Positions 25,293 through 33,860 of a stretch of DNA of 64,000 nt are shown here, piece after piece. A program made the position numbers and the translations under genes. Source of the DNA: CAYWGR01 sp964458015 (lineage in GTDB: Bacteria; Planctomycetota; Planctomycetia; Pirellulales; Thermoguttaceae); assembly GCA_964458015.1 (NCBI GenBank), contig CAYWGR010000002.1, positions 11,927 to 75,926 of the forward strand, given 5' to 3'. The notes beneath the pieces were generated by a model that was not told the DNA's origin, made no database searches, and saw nothing but the letters and a program-made list of their open reading frames with translations. How positions within the stretch are numbered: the stretch's first letter is position 1; the number at the start of each line of letters is the position of its first letter.

Positions 25293-27848
25293 TCAAAGGA
25301 TGTTAGCAGCAAGGAGCATCGCTTTGCTCGCCCATTCGGCTTTGGGCGCAGATCGAACGGCAACGACGTAATCTTTTAGCGATTCTTCGGGTTTGAATTC
25401 ATCACCATCAAAGCTGAAATAGTTGCGAGCGCGTTTGAAGTGCGCATAGGATTTCTGCTCACGGGTAGCTTTAGGCACGGCACCTGAAATTATCCGATTA
25501 CAGAGGTCAAGCGATTGATGCCATTCCTCACCGGCGTGATAGGCGTCGGCAAGCATTAGAATCAGCCGAGCCTTTTCGTTGCCAGCACGAACGGCATCGG
25601 GCGTGAGCGACTTACCGGCTTTGGCGACCTCAATCAGACGCTCGATACCCGTGGGGATCGTGCCATGCACGACGATCATGTTCCTTTCCGGCGAAAGCAA
25701 CTTGGCCTTCTCAAAAAAGGCAATGGCTGTGGATGAGGAACGATCATTCGGAGCAGCGAGGCGAGGATCTTTGACTTCTGATTTTTCTTTGTCTTGATCG
25801 CCCTGACTAAGATATTCGACCAAGCCTGCACGCACATAAATATCATAGCCAACCTCTTTGAGGGACCGCAAAGTATCCGATTGATCGTCCACCAAGTTGT
25901 TTTTCGCTTCCGCTGCCTTCGCATGGTCAAGGTGTTCGTACCAAGCTGTTGCCGCTTCGGCGAGCGTTCTTGCAGCGGGCAGATCGAACTGGCGTTCCAG
26001 CTTCACGTCGATCAACCGCACTTGGGCTTCTCCCGTCCACGGACTGGTGGGGTATTTGTTGGCGAGTTCCTCAAATGCCGCCAGGGCTTCATCCGGCTTC
26101 TCGGCATCCGTAAAAAGTACACCCGCATGATAAAGAGCCTCAGACACGTGACGACTGGAGGGATAGCGTTGCCGCAAGTCGTTCCAAGTGGGCAAGGCTT
26201 TTAACCGAGCCGCGATTAACGCCTTCTTTTGCTGTTGTCGGACCGATTCCGTAACAACCGGCTTGCCTTTTTCCTCGGGGGCTTTCTTGGCTGGTGTCGT
26301 GGTTTCAACAGCTATCCGCTCGGTCAATAATGCCAATTCCCGCAACGTTTCGTCATGCCAGGAACCGCCAGGATATTCTTTGAGACTTGTATTGTAGGCA
26401 ACCACCGCTGGCATGAGGGGCGAGACAGGGGCCGGTGGTGCGACTGGCTTTGCACCCTTCTTTGGAGAAATCGTGATCGTTGCTTGTGAAGTTGGACCAC
26501 CACCCGTCGCCACGAGGATGCGGGCAAAGCCCAAACCGGCGAAGGAACGGTGCGGTGCAGACCGGCTGCGCATGGAGCCGTTCAAAGGCAAAGTGAAATA
26601 GCCTCGGGCAAGATCGTATTGGCGAAGCACTTTGTAGACCGTGCCAAGGGCAATGGCGACCGCTGCTCGATCATCGCCGATGGCTAATTCGGCAGGATAC
26701 AACCGCATTCGCTTCTTGGATGCTTCGATAAGCCGGTCGAGCAACGGATTGGGAGATACCTTTTGTGCTTGCTGAAATGCCTGCTCGGCAACATCGTATC
26801 GACCAGCGACCAGCGAGACGATGCCCTGCCTAAGGTAGATATCATAAGCAGTATCTTTCCATGAGTTACTTGAAGAAACGGTGTTTTTAGAAGCTTCACG
26901 GCGATGAGTGGTCTGTTTTTCTTTCTTTTCCTCAGCAGGCTTGTCGAGCGTCTTGAGCGTTTCCGTTGCGGCCGTCGCATGTTCGGCAGCCTTTTTCATA
27001 TTCAATTCGGCTTGTAGCACTGCATCGACCATCGCTACATGAGCCTGCCCACGCCACGGACCTGCGGGGAATTCCTTGATAAACTTCTGCCAATGATCCA
27101 CGGCTTGTGAAAAGTTCCCGGCACTCAAGAAACACTGGCCGATGCGAAAACCCGAGGCGTGTGCCCATTCGCTCTTTGGATACATGGCGCGGACTTGGGC
27201 GAAGAGTTGACCAGCTTCAGCGAACTTTTTCTCTACACGAAGCCTTTCTGCTTCGTCATACATCCGCTTTGCCCAACCAGCAGTAAAGTTGCTGGTAAGC
27301 CGCCCGCGTAACAAAGCAAGAGCATACCCGTCTTTCACGCCCTTGTATTGCAGGACTTGCAGTCCAAAATCCACGGCCTTCTTGGCTTTCTCTGTATCAC
27401 CGTTGGCCATGTAAATCACGGCCAAAACATCGGCGGCTTCGGCAGTAGTATCGCTGTGAGGATTGCTTTCCAGCATCTTCTCCAGGGATTTAATGGCTTC
27501 ATCCGATTTGCCATCTAATGCGAGAAGCCAAGCCTTGTAGATTTTAGTCTGTTGACCGCCTGTCACATCATTGCCCGGTTTGGCCATCTGATTTAGATAT
27601 TTTCGGGCCTGCTCCTTCTGCCCAAGCGCCAAAAGAACGCGAGCGTAGACAGCGGATACTTTCTTGCGATCATCGGCTGTACCTCGCTGTAGTATAGTGT
27701 TAGCCACCTGAAAGGCTGTTTTATAGTCTTCTTTGCCAATCGCTTGATCCAGATCGCTCCATTTCGGCGCGGTAGTTTGGGCAATACACAGTGCCGAAAT
27801 AAAAGTAATAGAGGCAAAACCACATGCAAGTACGTAGTTTCTGCGCAT
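25293..27848 (-). CDS. Exported TPR protein (first copy), interrupted near its C-terminus
   Basis: 851 residues from the ATG at 27,848, with a signal peptide (MRRNYVLACGFASITFISAL). It is built of tetratricopeptide-like helical pairs (for example WSDLDQAIGKEDYKTAFQVA, GQKEQARKYLNQMAKPGND, YPKSEWAHASGFRIGQCFL). It is closely related to the protein at 47,598-50,399 for its whole length, and both starts are preceded by the same GCATCGGGGGAT. It opens the minus-strand pilus-accessory cluster and ends early at an in-frame TGA. TPR proteins of this size in Tad loci may act in periplasmic assembly or secretin support; that role is inferred. Confidence 0.82.
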   Translation of the reverse strand: MRRNYVLACGFASITFISALCIAQTTAPKWSDLDQAIGKEDYKTAFQVANTILQRGTADDRKKVSAVYARVLLALGQKEQARKYLNQMAKPGNDVTGGQQTKIYKAWLLALDGKSDEAIKSLEKMLESNPHSDTTAEAADVLAVIYMANGDTEKAKKAVDFGLQVLQYKGVKDGYALALLRGRLTSNFTAGWAKRMYDEAERLRVEKKFAEAGQLFAQVRAMYPKSEWAHASGFRIGQCFLSAGNFSQAVDHWQKFIKEFPAGPWRGQAHVAMVDAVLQAELNMKKAAEHATAATETLKTLDKPAEEKKEKQTTHRREASKNTVSSSNSWKDTAYDIYLRQGIVSLVAGRYDVAEQAFQQAQKVSPNPLLDRLIEASKKRMRLYPAELAIGDDRAAVAIALGTVYKVLRQYDLARGYFTLPLNGSMRSRSAPHRSFAGLGFARILVATGGGPTSQATITISPKKGAKPVAPPAPVSPLMPAVVAYNTSLKEYPGGSWHDETLRELALLTERIAVETTTPAKKAPEEKGKPVVTESVRQQQKKALIAARLKALPTWNDLRQRYPSSRHVSEALYHAGVLFTDAEKPDEALAAFEELANKYPTSPWTGEAQVRLIDVKLERQFDLPAARTLAEAATAWYEHLDHAKAAEAKNNLVDDQSDTLRSLKEVGYDIYVRAGLVEYLSQGDQDKEKSEVKDPRLAAPNDRSSSTAIAFFEKAKLLSPERNMIVVHGTIPTGIERLIEVAKAGKSLTPDAVRAGNEKARLILMLADAYHAGEEWHQSLDLCNRIISGAVPKATREQKSYAHFKRARNYFSFDGDEFKPEESLKDYVVAVRSAPKAEWASKAMLLAANIL

Positions 27849-27995
27849 AAAGCATCCCCCGATGCGAATAAGTCGCTGCATACTGATTAGACGTGCAACT
27901 TCAGTTTGTGAGGAACACACGGCTCCGAGGACAAATGGTGTCTATCCCGAATATCAATACCACCTATTGGAAATACTTTTGAAGAGCTGAAAGCG

Positions 27996-28023
27996 AGTGT
28001 AGGGATTTCGTCGTTTTCGTCAA
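27996..28023 (-). promoter_or_regulatory. Promoter of the minus-strand TPR-pilin cluster
   Basis: Minus-strand -35 TTGACG (28,018-28,023), 16-base spacer and -10 TACACT (27,996-28,001), followed by CGCTTTCA. The promoter of the second cluster (47,424-47,451) has the same spacing and a similar start region, and both leaders are about 140 bases long and end in GCATCGGGGGAT. Confidence 0.6.
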
Positions 28024-28163
28024 GCATGGTGAACCACCGGAAAACAGAATTTTTGAGTAGAAAGACGGCACGGTTGATGCGAAAAACACGCAAGTCGTTT
28101 GTCGTAAAATGTTTCCGAAAGAATAAGTTGGTCAAAAATTCTTGCGTAATCCCCCCTAAAAAT

Positions 28164-28559
28164 ATGCTCTGTTCCCACCATGGAAGACTTTTTTGGATCG
28201 ACAAAAATGGTTTTATAAAACCAATTGTAAAAAAGGAACCTCCTCGTCCCGTGGCTGGCGACATTGCCGCTTACATGGCGCTCAGCAATGCCGACATCGA
28301 GCGTAAGATGGCCAATGGTGCGGACGTGAGCAAGATGAAGCCGCATGGTCCCTTGCCTTGCACTCTCAAGGTTCGACTTGCCAAGAGCAAGAAGGGATTC
28401 ATTTGGCACATTCCCGAAGTTCAGGAATGCTCTCTGCCGTTCTCGAATCTTCCCGCATTGGAAGTCATCAAGAGCGAAATTGATAAGTTTCTCACGGTCA
28501 AGGATGACGGTGTGCAGTCCGTGAAGGAAGAACCGGGCAAGAAGGCTCGCGCTCGATAG
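28164..28559 (+). CDS. Hypothetical soluble protein
   Basis: 131 residues from the ATG at 28,164; the open frame begins at 28,026, and a GTG at 28,251 downstream of AAGGAA is also possible, so the start is uncertain. The conserved-looking part is the second half (AAYMALSNADIERKM, LPCTLKVRLAKSKKGFIWHI) and the end is basic (KKARAR). It is not recognised. It opens a run of small plus-strand genes and lies head to head with the TPR cluster. Confidence 0.5.
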   Translation: MLCSHHGRLFWIDKNGFIKPIVKKEPPRPVAGDIAAYMALSNADIERKMANGADVSKMKPHGPLPCTLKVRLAKSKKGFIWHIPEVQECSLPFSNLPALEVIKSEIDKFLTVKDDGVQSVKEEPGKKARAR

Positions 28560-28567
28560 GCTGTCTA

Positions 28568-28696
28568 ATGCGATACCTGCTTCTCTTTGTTGTGCTATTG
28601 GTGACGGGCTGTCAAGCCGGATTCGATACTCGGCTTCAGCAGCCGCAGCAGCAACAGTGGCGATTCGACCCATACACGGGCGCGCCGCTTCGTTAA
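28568..28696 (+). CDS. Small predicted lipoprotein
   Basis: 42 residues. A short basic start and hydrophobic stretch end in a lipobox (LLLFVVLLVTGC), so the mature protein would begin at Cys15 and be only 28 residues, Gln-rich and ending FDPYTGAPLR. It starts 8 bases after the previous stop. Small lipoproteins of this type are common in planctomycete accessory regions; the function is unknown. Confidence 0.55.
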   Translation: MRYLLLFVVLLVTGCQAGFDTRLQQPQQQQWRFDPYTGAPLR

Positions 28697-28737
28697 TCAC
28701 ACTCGTCATGCCTCTCAATGTGCATGGGCGAGTTCAC

Positions 28738-28812
28738 AAAGCCGGTGAGGGTGGTTGCTTGTTACGCAGCCGTGGGTGGTTATGTGGGCGCGAAAGCGCA
28801 GTAACCGGCTTT
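28738..28812 (+). ncRNA. Candidate structured RNA (three-way junction) or long-loop terminator
   Basis: A closing 9-bp stem (28,738-28,746 with 28,804-28,812; AAAGCCGGT / ACCGGCTTT) encloses two hairpins: GGTTGC/GCAGCC with a 7-base loop (28,753-28,771) and GCGC-GAAA-GCGC (28,888 minus 100, i.e. 28,788-28,799). An alternative pairing GGTTA/TAACC would break the closing stem. TTCCTTTTT follows, and then the ribosome-binding site of the next gene. It could be a terminator of the upstream pair or a cis-acting leader. No named riboswitch is recognised. Confidence 0.35.
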
Positions 28813-28829
28813 CCTTTTTGGAGATCCAA

Positions 28830-29045
28830 ATGAAAAACAAACAGTTCATCGCTGAACTAATCCCTTCTGATCTTCTTGATATCGCCATTGATTGGATTGT
28901 GGACAATCTGCCTCCCGACGAAGTGTTCGACGAGGACACCTTGTTTGAATGGTGTAAGTCGAATGCCAACCATGCAGAGGATGTCTGCCCTGACATTCTT
29001 CTCCACGAGTGGGCCATGGATAACGGCTATGTGGAGGAAGAATGA
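28830..29045 (+). CDS. Hypothetical small acidic protein
   Basis: 71 residues from the ATG at 28,830, well placed after GGAG. Strongly acidic, with Asp/Glu clusters (NLPPDEVFDEDTLFEWC) and several Trp and Cys. No signal peptide or known domain. Overlaps the next gene by ATGA, so the two are translationally coupled. A small acidic protein in an accessory region could be an inhibitor or DNA mimic, but nothing proves it. Confidence 0.6.
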   Translation: MKNKQFIAELIPSDLLDIAIDWIVDNLPPDEVFDEDTLFEWCKSNANHAEDVCPDILLHEWAMDNGYVEEE

Positions 29046-29338
29046 ATTGTGTGAATTGTGTGAAATGCAAAGTCCTCCTTTATGACGGACAGTGGAAAAG
29101 AAAACTCGGCCGGGAAGTGGTGGTATCGGCTCTGCGACGATCCGTCTTCGGTGATTGCACTCTTACGGAATTGACTTTCCTAGAACCCGGTGACGATGTC
29201 GCCTTTGAAATTGATATCGCGGTCGCGACGGACTGGTCGGACGAGGAAAACGTTTGTGACAGGATCATCGAAAGACTTCTTCAATTCGAGCCTGAGTACG
29301 AAAGCATGATCGAAGTTGAGGTCTACGATGCCCGTTGA
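29042..29338 (+). CDS. Hypothetical small protein
   Basis: 98 residues. Starts with closely spaced Cys (MNCVNCVKCKVLLYDGQW), followed by a basic segment and an acidic, mixed alpha/beta-like C-terminal half. The ATG overlaps the upstream stop. Not recognised. The three Cys could bind a metal. Confidence 0.55.
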   Translation: MNCVNCVKCKVLLYDGQWKRKLGREVVVSALRRSVFGDCTLTELTFLEPGDDVAFEIDIAVATDWSDEENVCDRIIERLLQFEPEYESMIEVEVYDAR

Positions 29339-29834
29339 AGCCGTTCTGATTACCACCCCCTCGATCGACTTTACCACGCTGCTCGGGCTGACGCACGAGA
29401 CTCTGGACCGCAACATCGCAGGGGCTGCTGACTCCAGCCATCGGAAGATGGTGGACGCTGAAAAGTATCTTACGTGCCTCGCGGCATTGAAAAGTGTGGA
29501 AGCGATCATTACTCCCGATCTATTGGCCCATGTCTCTTTCAGCGTCCTGATTATCGCCGATGAACTGGATCTTCTCGACATCCTCGGCAGAACCGGAATG
29601 TCGTTCGTCGTGGCGGAAACCACCGTTTCCGGCGTCAGCATTGCAGTCGCAACAGGAACACTGAGGCAATGGAAAGAAGCCGTGATCTCGGGAACCAGCG
29701 AGGCGGCGGCATCCGTTACACGCACTTGCTACTCAAAAATTCTTCTGCTGTTTGATCGTGCCGGTTTGACCTCCGTGTGGAGCGATTATCAACGAAGCAC
29801 GGATCGCAGCGGCTTTTTATTGGCTAGCAAGTAA
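29328..29834 (+). CDS. Hypothetical protein in the small-gene operon
   Basis: 168 residues from the ATG at 29,328 (MPVEAVLITTPSIDF), which overlaps the end of the previous gene. Mostly helical by composition, with hydrophobic runs LLAHVSFSVLIIADELDLL and MSFVVAETTVSGVSIAVATG that are not clear membrane helices. Last of four tightly linked plus-strand genes upstream of the XerC/D-like recombinase. Not recognised. Confidence 0.55.
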   Translation: MPVEAVLITTPSIDFTTLLGLTHETLDRNIAGAADSSHRKMVDAEKYLTCLAALKSVEAIITPDLLAHVSFSVLIIADELDLLDILGRTGMSFVVAETTVSGVSIAVATGTLRQWKEAVISGTSEAAASVTRTCYSKILLLFDRAGLTSVWSDYQRSTDRSGFLLASK

Positions 29835-29894
29835 GGTGGGAAAAACCGCAACAAGCGGGTTTCCGGGGGTATTTATCCAAAAAAGCGTCGTAGA

Positions 29895-29926
29895 TTTGAC
29901 TGCAATCCATCACTTTTGCAGTCGAA
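29895..29926. repeat. Inverted repeat upstream of recombinase gene
   Basis: Arms TTTGACTGCAA (29,895-29,905) and TTGCAGTCGAA (29,916-29,926), matching at 10 of 11 positions, with a 10-base spacer. A shorter related palindrome (GCAGT-CAAA-ACTGC) follows about 40 bases later. The plan of two arms around a short spacer resembles core sites of tyrosine recombinases or an operator of the adjacent gene. Confidence 0.45.
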
Positions 29927-30008
29927 TTCGTTGGACTTTTCGTTCGTTTCTAATCAAAATTGAGTAAAGCAGTCAAAACTGCGCTACCACATGAAAGGGC
30001 CGTAAATC

Positions 30009-30638
30009 ATGGCAACTTGGACCGTTGATAAATCGAGAATTCTTCAACCAGACGAAATCCGACGGGTACTGGAAGACTTGGCTCGGAAGGGCCGTCGGTC
30101 TCTGAACACCCGCATGAATCGCGTGATCTTTCGCCTCGCGTGCTGTGCGGGCCTGCGTGCCTCGGAAATTGCGGGTTTGGTCATGGGTGACGTGCAGGTA
30201 GATTCCAGCCAGCCGAAGATCAGGGCGAGGAAGGAAATTACAAAAGGGCACAAGGCCCGCAAGGTGCCTCTCACCTGGGACCAGGGCACCCTCGATGATC
30301 TTCGCTCGTGGAAACGATTTCGTCGTGAGCAAGGAGCCGACGACAATGCTCGATTTATTTGCAGCCAGCACAAAGACACCCTTGGCAATGCCCTTGATCG
30401 CCGCAACCTTCGCAAGCGATTTAAGGTGTGCTGCAAATGCCTTGGACCTGAACGGCAAGCGGAAATGACCATTCATAACGGGCGGCATTCTTATGTGAGT
30501 CATTCGCTTCATGGCGGTCGTGATGTAGCGGCAGTGCGCGAGGCAGTCGGACATAGCTCTCTGTCGGTTACCTCACTCTACGCGCACTTAGTTGAAGATT
30601 CTTGTGAAATCGGCAACCTCTTCAAATTCGATGGGTGA
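30009..30638 (+). CDS. XerC/D-like tyrosine recombinase, catalytic domain only
   Basis: 209 residues. Holds the full catalytic set: Arg in CCAGLRASEIAGL, Lys in the beta-hairpin region (KGHKARKVPL), the His-x-x-Arg-type box in HNGRHSYVSHS, His in AVGHSSLSVTSLY, and the nucleophile Tyr in SLYAHL. Compared with XerC/D (about 300 residues) it lacks the N-terminal SAM-like core-binding domain, so it may need a partner or act on a short site. It marks an edge of the mobile block that holds the primase-helicase on the opposite strand. Confidence 0.85.
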   Translation: MATWTVDKSRILQPDEIRRVLEDLARKGRRSLNTRMNRVIFRLACCAGLRASEIAGLVMGDVQVDSSQPKIRARKEITKGHKARKVPLTWDQGTLDDLRSWKRFRREQGADDNARFICSQHKDTLGNALDRRNLRKRFKVCCKCLGPERQAEMTIHNGRHSYVSHSLHGGRDVAAVREAVGHSSLSVTSLYAHLVEDSCEIGNLFKFDG

Positions 30639-30690
30639 TTGTTTCGGAGGTGGCGGCTGCCGAAACCCTTGCTGGATACAATCTGACAAG

Positions 30691-30879
30691 TCAGGTAGTC
30701 CAGACGCCCGCCATAATCAAGGTCACTTGGGCAAGGGTGGACAAACTTTTCACAACGGCTAGATCCACAACTTGTCGGTGGAGACTCTCGCCATCGTCAT
30801 CGAAGAACTCGATCTGAAATGTGCCGTCTGAGAGCGGCTGGAATTCCAGGGCGGTCGCAATGGCAGGATGAGTTTGCAT
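30691..30879 (-). CDS. Hypothetical small protein downstream of primase
   Basis: 62 residues, start after GACGAG. Acidic centre (FQIEFFDDDGESLHRQ) and a hydrophobic C-terminus (LAQVTLIMAGVWTT). It lies downstream of the primase-helicase on the same strand, across a strong hairpin. The composition is protein-like but there is no known relative. Confidence 0.4.
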   Translation of the reverse strand: MQTHPAIATALEFQPLSDGTFQIEFFDDDGESLHRQVVDLAVVKSLSTLAQVTLIMAGVWTT

Positions 30880-30971
30880 AAGTTTTTCTCGTCGGGATCA
30901 AAGGAATCTACCTCGGTGACGCAGATGCAATCCGGCTGCGATGCATCATCTTCATATTGGCGGTAGGAGTG

Positions 30972-31006
30972 TCAGACGCAGCACGGTTTGGTCGTGCTGC
31001 GTCTGA
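30972..31006. terminator. Strong hairpin, probable terminator
   Basis: 14-bp perfect stem (30,972-30,985 with 30,993-31,006; TCAGACGCAGCACG / CGTGCTGCGTCTGA) and a 7-base loop, then TTTATTGC on the plus strand. It lies 30 bases past the stop of the minus-strand primase-helicase and 334 bases past the plus-strand recombinase, so it could end either transcript. The rest of 30,639-31,036 holds only the small open frame at 30,691-30,879. Confidence 0.65.
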
Positions 31007-31036
31007 TTTATTGCTATTGCTAAGAACTGGCAACCG

Positions 31037-33625
31037 TCAGGCCACAGCCTCTGCGGGTTCCTCGTCAACTCCGCAGGCTGGGTCGATCACCAGAGTGCCT
31101 TGTGGGATCTTGACGAGTTGCCATTTCGGAATCTTGTGGTCCGTGCGCTCAAATTTTCTGTTGCCAACCACACGTCCTCGATTATCACGCAGGAAGCGAC
31201 CAATCACGCCAGTATAGTCTTTCTCGCCAATTTCATTTAACAACGCTGTGAGTGCTGGAGCCTTCCCTTCATTGACCAGTTTGATTGCGTCCCCCACTGT
31301 GGACATTCCGCCCAATTCCTCCCAGCCGTCCATGAGTTGCCGTAGCAACGAGGTTTCGTCGTCGGCTTGGGTGGCTAAGGCTTCGCGTGTGTCAGGGTCG
31401 GGCAGACCGGCATGAATGAGTGAGGCGCGGACTAAGTGTGACCAGCCTTCAAAACTTCCCCACGATTCCATTTTGACCTTGGGGCTACCCGCCAAGATGT
31501 ATTGCGCAGGGATTGAAATGGCTGCAATTACCAATTCACGCTGATTACTTTTGATCCAGTCAAGTAGATCGGGATGTAAGAAATCCTTACGCAGGTCGGG
31601 GCGTTCAAGATCGGTTCGCAATTCGATGGCGCACGTCCGGCGAACCATGGCGCTAGTCAGTCTGCAATTATTACCAGTCCCTAAAATCACGACGTTCCAT
31701 GGAATATCAACGCTGCGATTGCCTCCCAGAATACGGTCGGCCCAGCGGTTTGTAGTCAAGACATTTTCGAGGATCGGTCCACCGAATCGACCATCGACAT
31801 TGTCAAAAAATAAGTATGGCGAGCCACTTAGGGCAACAGTGGTAATGACTTTGCGCAATTCATCGTTGTTTTTAGAATAGCCATATCGTGCGGCAGATCG
31901 GGCTTCGGTAATTGAGGTAATGGCGTCAAATGCCATGGTCTTCCCCACCCCTGGCATGTTCGCGTTGGCCAAAAAAAAAGGTGAGGGACCGGGAAAGGCG
32001 ACTCGGGATACAATTGTCACCAAGGCCGCAATCCAGGCGCTACAGTGTTTTTCGGTGACAAAGGGGAAATCAGCTACGACTTCCTTGAGCATCGCGACCG
32101 CAACCTCTGTTGGCATTATGTCGGGATAGTCGCCGGTAACGTTAAGATATAAACCCGTCAGAGGGTCGTATCCCGGCACTCTGGCAATCGTGCCATCAAC
32201 ACGCAGCATCGGCGAAGATACGACGTTGGTAATTACGGGAATGCCAGGAAATTCCGCGCTGGAAAGTACCGCCTTGACAATTCCATCTTGCGGAAGGCAG
32301 GGGACCCAACCTCCCCTGGCATATTTCTCAAAATTGGCACACGCGGAAAGTTTGCGCGCCATAGTTGCGGTTGAGATTAAACGGAGTTGTGGTGCGCCGT
32401 TGTCGGTCAGGCAGAGTTCAGGTTTCGGTGGGGCATTCACCACTTCAGTTAGTACACCGTGCTGGAACGTGTTGGGGTCGTTGCGTAGCGATTGGATGGA
32501 CTCCTCTACCGAACGGTCAAGATTAGTGGTAATCTTGATAACCGGTCGGAACACAAAACTGTAATTGAGTGAGGGGGCTCCCTTTTCTGTCTCACCCCAG
32601 TCAGGGCCTTCTTTTATGTTGCCAAAACAGACCAGATAAAAGCCCTTGCGTCGGAGGTACACCTTGACGTTGGCTTTCATTTTGTCAGTGCCAGGGCTGC
32701 TTTGAGGGAGAAGAGGCAAGCCTAGTGATTCAGCGGTTTCCGCCATCCCGGCGCGGTGCATGTGATAGCAGTGGTATTCAGGTCGATAATCAAAAACCCA
32801 ACCGCGTTTCTGGTATTCTGCAAAGAAATGGTCATGTTCAGCAGTCATTTTGATCGTGGGAAAAGATGAATTCACATCCATGTCGCCTCTCTCCGTACTT
32901 GGTTTGACAGGAATGCTGTCTCGCCAACCCGGCAAGTCGTCTTCTGTCAAAACAACGGTTGACGCTTGTAAACACTCATACGATCGTTTCTCTTCGCTTG
33001 CACGCAATGCCCAAAACCACAAAATTCGTCCACAAGCATCTATGGTCGCTTGAATTTTCAAGCCGGTGTCGCCAGCAATCTTAGCGACGATGGCGCGAGC
33101 AAGAATGGCGTGCTCATCGTGGTTTGCGGTGGGGATGCCGATGACGAAAACATACACGTGGATGCCACTGGAGTCAGTACCGCTAGTCCCACGGCGGATC
33201 ATCACATAAGGAAGTTTTTTTAAGGCCGCAATGACCAACTCGATTTCCTCTTTTGACACGCCCGTGCCAAGGTGTTTGACAAGGTCGTCGATCTCGAACC
33301 CAACCCAATAAGACATTCGTTCCCTCCAGTTCCAGCCGCTCATGCCAATATGATTCGCAAATAGCTCAAGCGGCCATTGCGCCGGGTAGTTATAGAAGTG
33401 TGGTTCAGAAGCGGAGTCTTTGGGTATGCGGACGTTTCCCCATGTGTATGCGTCGTTTCGATAGCAGTTATTTTTACCAGGCACAGGCTTGCCACCTGCG
33501 GGCGAGACATTGATTTGAGTCTCCTGGCCATCCGACCACATGTTGACGAGGTCGGTGTTAAATTGGTTCTTCTTGAGATCAATGAACCGTTTGATGGTTT
33601 CAAGTATAGGGGTAGCTTTCTTCAT
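31037..33625 (-). CDS. Mobile-element primase-helicase
   Basis: 862 residues. The N-terminal half looks like an archaeo-eukaryotic-type primase region: GFEIDD near residue 110, then RRGTSGTDSSGIHVYVFV with the SSG-x-H motif. The C-terminal half is a P-loop ATPase with Walker A ANMPGVGKT (about 555-564), Walker B PYLFFDNVDG (about 603-612), a sensor-like ILGTGNN and an Arg-finger candidate VRRTCAIEL. Proteins of this plan start replication of integrative elements and plasmids. A 136-bp imperfect palindrome 100 bases upstream is a candidate origin. Confidence 0.78.
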   Translation of the reverse strand: MKKATPILETIKRFIDLKKNQFNTDLVNMWSDGQETQINVSPAGGKPVPGKNNCYRNDAYTWGNVRIPKDSASEPHFYNYPAQWPLELFANHIGMSGWNWRERMSYWVGFEIDDLVKHLGTGVSKEEIELVIAALKKLPYVMIRRGTSGTDSSGIHVYVFVIGIPTANHDEHAILARAIVAKIAGDTGLKIQATIDACGRILWFWALRASEEKRSYECLQASTVVLTEDDLPGWRDSIPVKPSTERGDMDVNSSFPTIKMTAEHDHFFAEYQKRGWVFDYRPEYHCYHMHRAGMAETAESLGLPLLPQSSPGTDKMKANVKVYLRRKGFYLVCFGNIKEGPDWGETEKGAPSLNYSFVFRPVIKITTNLDRSVEESIQSLRNDPNTFQHGVLTEVVNAPPKPELCLTDNGAPQLRLISTATMARKLSACANFEKYARGGWVPCLPQDGIVKAVLSSAEFPGIPVITNVVSSPMLRVDGTIARVPGYDPLTGLYLNVTGDYPDIMPTEVAVAMLKEVVADFPFVTEKHCSAWIAALVTIVSRVAFPGPSPFFLANANMPGVGKTMAFDAITSITEARSAARYGYSKNNDELRKVITTVALSGSPYLFFDNVDGRFGGPILENVLTTNRWADRILGGNRSVDIPWNVVILGTGNNCRLTSAMVRRTCAIELRTDLERPDLRKDFLHPDLLDWIKSNQRELVIAAISIPAQYILAGSPKVKMESWGSFEGWSHLVRASLIHAGLPDPDTREALATQADDETSLLRQLMDGWEELGGMSTVGDAIKLVNEGKAPALTALLNEIGEKDYTGVIGRFLRDNRGRVVGNRKFERTDHKIPKWQLVKIPQGTLVIDPACGVDEEPAEAVA

Positions 33626-33724
33626 TTAGGTTCTCTTGTTGTGCTCAAAGTAAATAATATGCCCGACTACGGTAAGCACTGTCATAGGCAGACACAGCAA
33701 TCAAGGCAATAGTTCCGATGTAAT

Positions 33725-33860
33725 CGCCGCGACAAAAGCAGGGGGATGGGGGATTCCGGGGGATATCTTCAACCTTGGCGAGAACAAACTTCCCTTCTTT
33801 TTTACTAGGCCAAGGGTAAGTATCCCCTTTGCCCCCCATCCCCCTGTTTTTGCCGCGTCG
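33725..33860. repeat. 136-bp imperfect palindrome, candidate origin or regulatory cruciform
   Basis: Left arm 33,725-33,779 and right arm 33,808-33,860 pair over most of their length: GCAGGGGGATGGGGG opposite CCCCCATCCCCCTG, with further matches outwards (CGCGACAAAA / TTTTTGCCGCG) and inwards (GGGGATAT / GTATCCCC, CCTTGGC / GGCCAAGG). The 28-base loop is pyrimidine-rich. It lies about 100 bases upstream of the primase-helicase start. A 95-codon minus-strand frame crosses it, but the symmetry argues against coding. Confidence 0.6.

Noticed and set aside
25293..25295. TGA in the TPR gene as a selenocysteine codon
   Set aside because: The intact paralogue has an ordinary residue there, no redox motif surrounds it, and no SECIS-like hairpin is evident just downstream.
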